From the NCBI RefSeq assembly GCF_040546765.1, contig NZ_JBEPOK010000001.1, positions 1,736,001 through 1,800,000 on the forward strand: DNA of 64,000 bases, read 5' to 3'. The DNA is from Arthrobacter sp. OAP107. Lineage in GTDB: Bacteria > Actinomycetota > Actinomycetes > Actinomycetales > Micrococcaceae. The notes beneath the pieces are model-generated. The model made no database searches. It was not told the DNA's origin and worked only from the letters and a program-made list of their open reading frames with translations. Position numbers and translations under genes: made by a program. Positions 58,611-64,000 of the stretch are shown here, in pieces (positions within the stretch are counted from its first letter, which is position 1; every line of letters starts with the position of its first letter).

Positions 58611-59924
58611 TCACGCCGCGGCCTTGCTGCGCTTGCCCTCGGGCTTCTGGACCTCGACGGCCTTCGCCGCCAGGTACAGGCCCTCGCGGTTCAAGTGGCG
58701 CGAGTACGCGGCGTCGAGGTAGAGCACCGGGATGCCGCCGGCGGCCTTCTGCAGGACAGGGCGCAGGATCTCCTTGATCGGGCCCGAACCGCCGCCGTAG
58801 ACGTACACCACCTCGGTGGTGCCGCCGACCTCGGCGAGGACGTCCTCGAAGCGTGCGCCGATCTCCTCGGCCAGGTACTCGGCCTCCTCGTCGACGTAGC
58901 CCTTGGCGCGGTCAAACCTGCCCTGGAGGAATACGCTGGGCTCCTGCTGCAGGAAGTCGGCCAGCGCCTTGCGGTTCTTGAACCTCAGGTCCTTGTCTCC
59001 GCTGGTGCTCATCCGGTCCAGCGCGTTCGTCAGCGCGGTGCCGTAGCCCTGGTCCAGCGTGCTGGCCGCTTCGGAGTTGAACGCGCCGTCGGTGAAGACG
59101 GGGAAGTTCACGGTGCCCTCGCCGACGTCGACGCCGACGGTGTTGCGCACACCGACCAGCAGCTCGGCGGTGACACCCTGCAGGCGCGCGGCCTCCTCGG
59201 GGTCCGAGGCCCGAAGATCGTCCAGCAGAGCCTGCGCCAGCGGCGCGCCCTTGTCGGTGATCGCGAACTGCGCGGACGCGCCCTCGGGCAGGACCTGCAC
59301 ATCCTCGAACTGCAGGCGCACGGTGACCGGCGTGGAGAAGTTCTTCACGGTCACCAGGTGCACCGTGGGGTCGGCCGCGCCCAGGAGTCCCACGAACTGG
59401 GCAGCGTAGGCGCTGCGGCGCTGCACGTACTCGGCAATCGGCAGAGCCAGGCCTGCGCGCACCGTGGCGCGCAGCTCGCGGTCCGGCAGCGCGCCGTGCT
59501 CGCGGACATAGTCGCGCAGGGCCTTGGCGGCGAAGACGCCCAGGACGAGCACCGAGCTCAGTTCCTGGTCGGCCTTCGAGCGGGATCCGACGACCTCGAA
59601 CTGCGTGAACTTCGACCCAGGGGTGCTCAGTGCCGCGCGGCCGAAGGTGCGCAGGTCCGAGTGCCCGATCAAGGGAGTGGTGAACGAGGCGGCGACGCGG
59701 TTGTAGAAGTCGTCCTCCACCACGATCTTGAAGGCATCCGAGTCAGCCTCGGGCACCTTGGGCGTGGAGCGCGAGGTGCTCACCACGGCAGAAGGAAGGT
59801 CGATCGTGTCAAAGACCTCCTTGCCGTGGACCTCGCCGCGGATGACGCCCTTGACGTATCCGTTGCCGACGTCGATGCCGCCGGTGAGCTGGATGGTCTT
59901 CTCGGCGGTGCGGGTGTTGCTCAT
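58611..59924 (-). CDS. parM: ParM/Alp-type actin-like plasmid segregation ATPase
   Basis: 437 residues from ATG 59924 (upstream GAGAGGGACACAACC). Actin-fold motifs are present: phosphate-1 GGIDVGNGYVKG near residue 16, phosphate-2 VGVDVGEGTVNFPVF near 265, adenosine motif VYVYGGGSGPIKE near 375, and the hinge DQGYGTALTNALD. The product should polymerise into filaments that push plasmid copies apart. The adaptor gene is immediately upstream (52 bp), the reverse of the classical parM-parR order. Confidence 0.85.
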   Translation of the reverse strand: MSNTRTAEKTIQLTGGIDVGNGYVKGVIRGEVHGKEVFDTIDLPSAVVSTSRSTPKVPEADSDAFKIVVEDDFYNRVAASFTTPLIGHSDLRTFGRAALSTPGSKFTQFEVVGSRSKADQELSSVLVLGVFAAKALRDYVREHGALPDRELRATVRAGLALPIAEYVQRRSAYAAQFVGLLGAADPTVHLVTVKNFSTPVTVRLQFEDVQVLPEGASAQFAITDKGAPLAQALLDDLRASDPEEAARLQGVTAELLVGVRNTVGVDVGEGTVNFPVFTDGAFNSEAASTLDQGYGTALTNALDRMSTSGDKDLRFKNRKALADFLQQEPSVFLQGRFDRAKGYVDEEAEYLAEEIGARFEDVLAEVGGTTEVVYVYGGGSGPIKEILRPVLQKAAGGIPVLYLDAAYSRHLNREGLYLAAKAVEVQKPEGKRSKAAA

Positions 59925-59976
59925 GGTTGTGTCCCTCTCGGTCAGGAAGTCGGTGTCTCAGGAAGTGCGGTGCGGA

Positions 59977-60444
59977 TCAGCGGGTGAGGAAGGCGTCCAG
60001 CCCCGAAGGGACAGAAGGCTCCTCGGCGGGAACAGGGTGGGGCTCGCGGACAGGAGGCGTGGGCGGCGGCTGAACAGCCTGGGCTGCCTCGACGCGCTGC
60101 ACGGGCTCTGAAGAAACAGCAACAGGCACGGCAGCCTCGTCACGGCCTTCGCGACTCTCGTGCTGGCTTTCACTCCCGTCACGGCCGTCATCGCCGCGTT
60201 CCTCTCCTTCATGGGCCTCGCTGCGCCCAGGATCCTGCTCGCCCTGCGGCGGGCGGCCGCGCCGGGGAAGCTGCTCAACGGGACGGTTGACCACGTCGAT
60301 ATAGCCGTCGCGCTGGATGGACTCGCGGATCAACAGCTGGAGCGAGCGCGAGATGTCGTACTGCTCGTCCAGCCACCGGTTCGTCGACTCGTCGGCCCGC
60401 GGGACGCTCCAGCGCAGACGGCGCGGCTCGGCCTTATCGGTCAT
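59977..60444 (-). CDS. ParR-like centromere-binding adaptor
   Basis: 155 residues from ATG 60444; the frame is open to 60531 but without ribosome-site support. Residues 8-60 hold an RHH-like plan: RLRWSVPRADESTNRWLDEQ, then YDISRSLQLLIRESIQRDGY. The remainder is disordered and charged, with a Pro-rich segment and the terminal SGLDAFLTR. That short C-terminal peptide may be the filament-binding tail, as in ParR proteins. Same operon as the ParM-like gene; operator cluster f and the GACCAGCA repeats upstream are candidate parC/operator. Confidence 0.78.
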   Translation of the reverse strand: MTDKAEPRRLRWSVPRADESTNRWLDEQYDISRSLQLLIRESIQRDGYIDVVNRPVEQLPRRGRPPQGEQDPGRSEAHEGEERGDDGRDGSESQHESREGRDEAAVPVAVSSEPVQRVEAAQAVQPPPTPPVREPHPVPAEEPSVPSGLDAFLTR

Positions 60445-60546
60445 AGCGAGCACCCCCTTGCGCCCTCGTGCTGATGGACACTGTCCTCGGTCATCGCGGC
60501 CCCCTCTCATGCGCGGCCCCCGAGGCGCCACTGCCAGTCGGTGACC

Positions 60547-60595
60547 TTTCGACTCATTTATCAGTCATCATTCTACTGGTCTTTCAATGGTCTCT
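60547..60595. promoter_or_regulatory. Operator-like cluster (family member f) before parR-parM
   Basis: TTTCGACTCATTTATCAGTC, then ATCATTCTACTGG and TTTCAATGG. TCGACTCAT-N2-ATCAGTCA is the same as at 37587-37605 except for two bases. On the minus strand TTGAAA followed 18 bases later by TGATAA could be the par promoter. Confidence 0.55.
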
Positions 60596-60611
60596 GCAAG
60601 GACCACGCCAA

Positions 60612-60938
60612 GACCAGCAAAAGGCCACCAGCAGATCAGGCCTGCGTCACCGTGAGCGACCATGGCCGCGGCGGGACCCGTGGGAGCCGCCGGCAGGACC
60701 CGCAGAAGGCCACGGGTCAGCCGGGGAACCAGAAGACACAGGACTCATCAAGGGCTCACCCGGGACCGGCACGCGGTCCGCTGCGGACCAGCAGAAGACC
60801 TCGATCAGGCCACGGCACATTGGAGGGCGCTCGGTGGTCCCACGCAAAGCACAGAAGCGCCCTCGAAGAGACCAGCAACAGTCCACCGTCGCGAGCCGGA
60901 CCAGAGCAGACCTGTGAGAGACCATCATGAGACCAGCA
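60612..60938. repeat. Dispersed GACCAGCA repeats (candidate parC/iteron region)
   Basis: Exact GACCAGCA at 60612, 60786, 60870 and 60931, with variants ACCAGCAG at 60627, GACCAGAGCAGACC near 60899 and GAACCAGAAGAC near 60726. Spacing is irregular. The stretch 60596-61030 contains no convincing gene. Confidence 0.45.
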
Positions 60939-61033
60939 GTGCGCCCGAAGCGGCCCCGAGGAGCGCCATCCGGCACTCAATGGGGTCTGAATGGCCTTTC
61001 TGGACTCTCTCGGGGCTTGTGTAGGTCTGGTCT

Positions 61034-61267
61034 GTGTCCCTGTCTGTCCATGCCGATGCAATGATCTGTCCACTCCGGGACCAGAAGGGGTCCAGCGATG
61101 CGGGCCCGGACCGGTACCTGGAACAACGCCGGCGACACCTCGAGGCAGTCCTGGAGCGAGCGGAGGAGCTGTCGGAGCAGGGTGGAGCAGCTGTGGTTGC
61201 GCCTGTGGCGTCACCGACCCGGCCGGGGGGCCGCAAGGAGAGCGGAGGGAAAAGGCGAACTGGGTAG
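61034..61267 (+). CDS. Possible small helical protein
   Basis: 77 residues at most, from GTG 61034 (ATG 61061 alternative). Only PDRYLEQRRRHLEAVLERAE followed by ELSEQGGAAVVAPVA looks protein-like. No good ribosome site, and it lies in an otherwise non-coding, repeat-rich region, so it may not be real. Confidence 0.3.
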   Translation: MSLSVHADAMICPLRDQKGSSDAGPDRYLEQRRRHLEAVLERAEELSEQGGAAVVAPVASPTRPGGRKESGGKRRTG

Positions 61268-61302
61268 TAGGGCCCCGCATGGAGCGAAAGGGCAAAAACT
61301 CC

Positions 61303-61370
61303 GCTTCCTGAAGAGGCTCACGGGCGGTGGGGGTCTAGAAGGTAAGAACCCGTGAGCCTCTTCAGGAAGC
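61303..61370. repeat. Perfect 22-bp inverted repeat
   Basis: Left arm 61303-61324 (GCTTCCTGAAGAGGCTCACG plus GG), right arm 61349-61370 exact complement, 24-nt spacer. It starts with GCTTCCTG, like the arm of the 58485 repeat. It may be an origin, resolution or protein-binding structure. Confidence 0.75.
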
Positions 61371-62569
61371 TGCACCTGGTGGGAGACCCGGACGGCTCGG
61401 TGACGCTGTGGAAGCGGGGGCTGCCGTTGGATCCAGGGAGGCTTCATGCTTCCCGGGAAAGCTACTCTTCTGATGCGTCCACGAGGGACAGGCCGGGCGG
61501 TGGCCGTCGAGGACTCGCTGTCGCTCGTCCGGGGGTGCAGCTGCCACCAGGAGGGGCAGGCGGCCGGCCCAGAACGGACCCCGGCAAGGAAGCGGTGTGG
61601 GGCCCGCCTCGGACGCGGTGCGACAGGTGCTGGCGCGACCGTGAAACAGAGCCGGAGTGAGCACCCGCACACCGGTGCGACGAGCGCACCGACAGATCAG
61701 TGCAGTGTTGTGACAGCAGAGTTTTCCACAGCCTGACGCGACAGGTCGCGGGGAGTGGTGGACCGCTGCGCGCCGGGTCTGATGCGCCTGCGGCAGCAGG
61801 ATGCACCAGTGGGTGCGGACCGGGCTGCGCCCGCTACATGTGAGGACCCGTACGGGTACCCGCTCGTGCCTCGCGGTGGTGCGGAAGATGCATCCGTACG
61901 GCGTTGCAGCGGACGGCAAAAGGGCTGTACACCCAAAAGCCCGTAAATCCAGCGGAAACGACATGACCCGTACACCCGCTGCGCGGATGGAGAGGGGGTG
62001 TACGGGTCAAGGGTGTACGGGGCGTTTCCCCTGATATTCCAGGCTTCCGCTAACGCTCCAGCCGTGGAATGGCGAAATGGCGGCAAGAGAGGAAAAGGGC
62101 ATAAGGGAACCTGGCAACAGCGGTCCTGCGGACCCTCCGCTTCGCTTCGGTCTCTCGCTGCGCTTCGAGACGCTGTTGGTCGGCATAGCCGACAGGTTCC
62201 ACCGCTCGCTTCGCTCGCCGGTCCGTCAGTCGCTGCGCTCCCTCCGGCTATGCCCAGCGCTGCGCTTGAGTGGAGGACGCCCCCGCCTGCCCCGCCGCAT
62301 TTATCCACAGGTGGACGACGCAGCAAAGGGTGCAGCCAGGCGGTGGATCACCTGGCGCTGCGCACCAGGTTTGTCCGAGGAGGACGGCCCGTCGGCCGGC
62401 CCGCTGCGCGGCCCAGTCGGAGCAGTTCCCGACACGGTTCACCAGAAGGCCGTCAGGCCAGCGGAGCTGGCACGGGAGCTGGACCGTACATCGAGTCTCC
62501 GCGGACCCCTGGCGGGACCTGCACTCGATGCCCGACACCTACATCCCGAGAAACAGAAGAGGCATCGTC
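61371..62569. other. Origin-like non-coding region (DnaA boxes, iterated palindromes)
   Basis: No convincing gene. DnaA boxes (TTWTNCACA) occur at 61722-61730 (TTTTCCACA) and 62301-62309 (TTATCCACA). TGACCCGTACACCC (61964-61977) faces its complement at 61996-62009, and GGGTGTACGGG is repeated directly at 61996 and 62011; GGGCTGTACACCC occurs at 61923. From 62120 to 62275 short CGCTTCGCT/TCGCTGCGCT words repeat, with a hairpin GTCGGCATAGCCGAC at 62179. Candidate oriV or oriT; no Rep gene is in the window. Confidence 0.5.
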
Positions 62570-62902
62570 ATGACACACGCCCGGAAGGCATCCAGGTCCG
62601 CACGCCGGCCACAGCCGCAGCTCTCGCCCTACGACACCGGAGCCAGGTGCGAGGCCGGGCCGTGGATCCCCCACGGAGAGCGAGTCACTGAGGCGACTCC
62701 GGCGGAGAGCTTTGGCAAGGTCGACTTCGACGATGAAGAGAGCGGCACGGTCGGCGTCGCCTACCTCCAGCGCGACAAGGACGGTGGATACACCCTTCAC
62801 GTCGCACCGCTCAGCGAGGACCGGAAGGTCCGGGTGGCAATCCATTACGAACGCGGCGCTGCCAGGGTCAACAGTGCCCAGGCGTCGGCAGCTGCCGCGT
62901 AG
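62570..62902 (+). CDS. Hypothetical protein
   Basis: 110 residues from ATG 62570. Basic start (ARKASRSARRPQPQLSPYD), then a beta-rich core FGKVDFDDEESGTVGVAYLQ, RDKDGGYTLHVAPLSEDRKV and RVAIHYERGAARVNS. Family unknown. It precedes the SLOG gene in the same direction. Confidence 0.62.
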   Translation: MTHARKASRSARRPQPQLSPYDTGARCEAGPWIPHGERVTEATPAESFGKVDFDDEESGTVGVAYLQRDKDGGYTLHVAPLSEDRKVRVAIHYERGAARVNSAQASAAAA

Positions 62903-63070
62903 TGACCAGCCGACTGAGAAGAAACACCGGGAATCATTCCGGAAAACATTGCGGCGAAAGAGGACGCGAATGATGCAGCGACAGACGAGTATCACAATCC
63001 GGACTGCCACCGCGGCGGCCCCGGCGGGATCTATGCCGATGACCAAGATGACCAGCCGGGAGGCATCGCG

Positions 63071-63559
63071 ATGACCAGTGGATTCAGCCATGCGCTGCTC
63101 GTGACCGGTTCCCGGACCTGGGACGCCGCGGAGGCCATGAAGGCGGCTTTGAACGAGGCCTGGAGAGCCTGGGGACCGTCTGCGGTCGCCCGACCCGTGC
63201 TCCTCTCAGGGCACTGTCCCAAGGGTGCTGACGCCATGGCCGAGCGGCTGTGGCGGGCTGCCGGCTTCGAAGTAATTGAGTTCCCGGGCGACTGGAGCGC
63301 TGAGCCCAAGGCGGCGGGCTTCACCCGGAACCAACGGATGGTCGATGCCCTCGTCGCCATGCGCGCCGGGGGAGCGCAGGTCCGTGTCGCCGCCTTCCTG
63401 GACCTTTGCAGCCAGTGCGACCAACGCACCGGCCAGCAGCAGCTGATGCCCGGAACGCCAGGGCACTTCTCACATGGCACCGTGCACGCCCGTTCCCGCG
63501 CCCTGGCTGCAAGCATCGAGGTCGAAGACGTCATCCACCCGCGCCTGCCTCCGTTCTGA
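63071..63559 (+). CDS. DUF2493/SLOG (YspA-like) nucleotide-sensing protein
   Basis: 162 residues from ATG 63071 behind GGGAGGCATCGCG. The Rossmann-like SLOG core is ALLVTGSRTWDAAEAMKAAL, then VLLSGHCPKGADAMAERLWR (GxxxGAD signature) and FEVIEFPGDWS, KAAGFTRNQRMVDALV. DUF2493 members are thought to bind nucleotide-derived ligands and are common on plasmids and phages. The frame is open upstream to 62918 without a standard start codon. Confidence 0.82.
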   Translation: MTSGFSHALLVTGSRTWDAAEAMKAALNEAWRAWGPSAVARPVLLSGHCPKGADAMAERLWRAAGFEVIEFPGDWSAEPKAAGFTRNQRMVDALVAMRAGGAQVRVAAFLDLCSQCDQRTGQQQLMPGTPGHFSHGTVHARSRALAASIEVEDVIHPRLPPF

Positions 63560-63581
63560 CAAGTGCACACCCCGGACATGA

Positions 63582-63622
63582 CAACAGCCCTGCAGCTGGT
63601 GCTGCAGGGCTGTTGATCCTTG
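63582..63622 (+). terminator. Rho-independent terminator
   Basis: Perfect 15-bp stem CAACAGCCCTGCAGC / GCTGCAGGGCTGTTG, loop TGGT, then ATCCTTGATT. ATTCGAATAGG (63622-63632) follows, the same word as upstream of 25612. Confidence 0.88.
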
Positions 63623-63682
63623 ATTCGAATAGGTGGCCGGAAATCTCTCCGGTATGGCCCGAAAGACTGCGGAAAGGGTGGG

Positions 63683-64000
63683 CTAGAGAGTCCGCTCGAT
63701 GCCGTGTGCCTCATCGTGGGCCTTCATGACAGCTTTCGGAATGCGACCGAACTCGGGCACTTCATGACCGTTCTCGCGCGCCCACTTACGGATCTCCTCG
63801 CGTTCCTCGGGCGTCGTCTCGGGCACGAGTCGCTTCTTCTCGCCCTTCTTAGTGGCCTTTCGACCCTTACTGATGTATTCCTTGAGATTCTTCTCAAGCT
63901 CTTTGCGCTCTTCGTCGGTCAGGTCTATCTCGAACCAGGTGTCGCCCAGTCCGAAGGTGACTGTGGCAGCATCCGGCTTGCCACTGATGTCCGACTCCAC
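63683..64000 (-). CDS. lsr2: Lsr2 nucleoid protein, N-terminus beyond the window
   Basis: 105 residues are visible: SDISGKPDAATVTFGLGDTW, FEIDLTDEERKELEKNLKEY, a basic linker RKATKKGEKKRL, then the DNA-binding domain TTPEEREEIRKWARENGHEV and PEFGRIPKAVMKAHDEAHG. The RGR of chromosomal Lsr2 is replaced by EFGRIP here. The normal start (MARK...) is missing, so the gene runs past base 64000. Lsr2 silences AT-rich foreign DNA; a copy on the element could dampen its own cost. Confidence 0.9.
   Translation of the reverse strand: MESDISGKPDAATVTFGLGDTWFEIDLTDEERKELEKNLKEYISKGRKATKKGEKKRLVPETTPEEREEIRKWARENGHEVPEFGRIPKAVMKAHDEAHGIERTL

Noticed and set aside
60541..60930. 129-residue plus-strand open frame over the GACCAGCA repeats
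   Set aside because: Low-complexity Arg/Pro/Ser/Thr composition, no ribosome site, overlaps operator cluster f.
61352..61660. Plus-strand frame starting MSLFRKLHLVGDPDGSVTLW
   Set aside because: The start codon sits inside the right arm of the 22-bp inverted repeat with no ribosome site, and most of the remaining sequence is Gly/Arg/Pro low complexity. Possible but not supported.
61998..62691. Overlapping plus-strand frames through the origin-like region
   Set aside because: Repeated RSLR/ASLRS words reflect the CGCTTCGCT DNA repeats rather than protein; no homology or start signals.

Overview
The window is high-GC actinobacterial DNA, most likely Micrococcales and Arthrobacter-like. Supporting signs are an actinobacterial SOS box (TCGAAC-N4-GTTCGA), Lsr2, a 99-residue DUF4193 protein, an alanine dehydrogenase/AldR pair, and many GTG/TTG starts behind strong GGAGG ribosome sites. 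All identifications were made by eye from the sequence and from remembered families; no database search was run.

Left part (1-22.7 kb), chromosome-like metabolic and accessory genes. It holds the 5' end of ald with a divergent Lrp/AsnC regulator, a PAS protein, an MBL-fold hydrolase, an HxlR regulator, a glycogen-debranching-type glucosidase, a cupin protein, a small HMA metal-binding protein behind a 37-bp CsoR-type palindrome, and a 14-helix MFS exporter. From about 8.4 kb the density of intact genes falls and remnants appear. An accessory/defence-like block follows: DUF3223, a 1153-residue HNH-NACHT protein (the strongest candidate for a little-described immune system here), a NERD protein, DUF4193, DUF6994-like and DUF6308-like proteins, a protein with a duplicated Ada-like zinc module, and a UvrD-type helicase carrying a nuclease-like insertion and a C-terminal zinc ribbon. 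A large serine recombinase (22.8-24.6 kb) lies exactly where the character of the sequence changes.

Right part (24.6-64 kb), conjugative plasmid or integrative element. On the minus strand are a polytopic VirB6/TrbL-like protein with a long Pro/Gly/Gln-rich tail, a VirB4-like protein without a visible Walker A, a VirB3/VirB4-N-like protein and a type IA topoisomerase. Then come a truncated IS110, an RHH protein/partner pair, an SOS-controlled umuDC operon, and lipoproteins. From 47.9 to 58.1 kb there is a one-directional array of about 18 small genes with ssb, an SNase lipoprotein, an orphan nucleotidyltransferase and an HD hydrolase. ParR-ParM segregation genes, an origin-like stretch with DnaA boxes and iterated palindromes, a SLOG/DUF2493 protein and Lsr2 (running off the end) complete it. 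No relaxase, coupling protein or replication initiator is visible.

Two dispersed signals tie the right part together. The first is an operator-like family (TCGACTCAT-N2-ATCAGTCA / CTATCGAAT-type words) in front of the T4SS operon, the topoisomerase, the RHH pair, a lipoprotein/array divergence, ParR-ParM and the first genes of the element. The second is a family of 20-bp GATC-bounded hairpins (GATCRRC-NNN-GYYGATC) with compensatory base changes, found only in the small-gene array and stacked three deep in front of ssb. Together they suggest a coordinated conjugation/maintenance programme and a leading-region-like cargo array.
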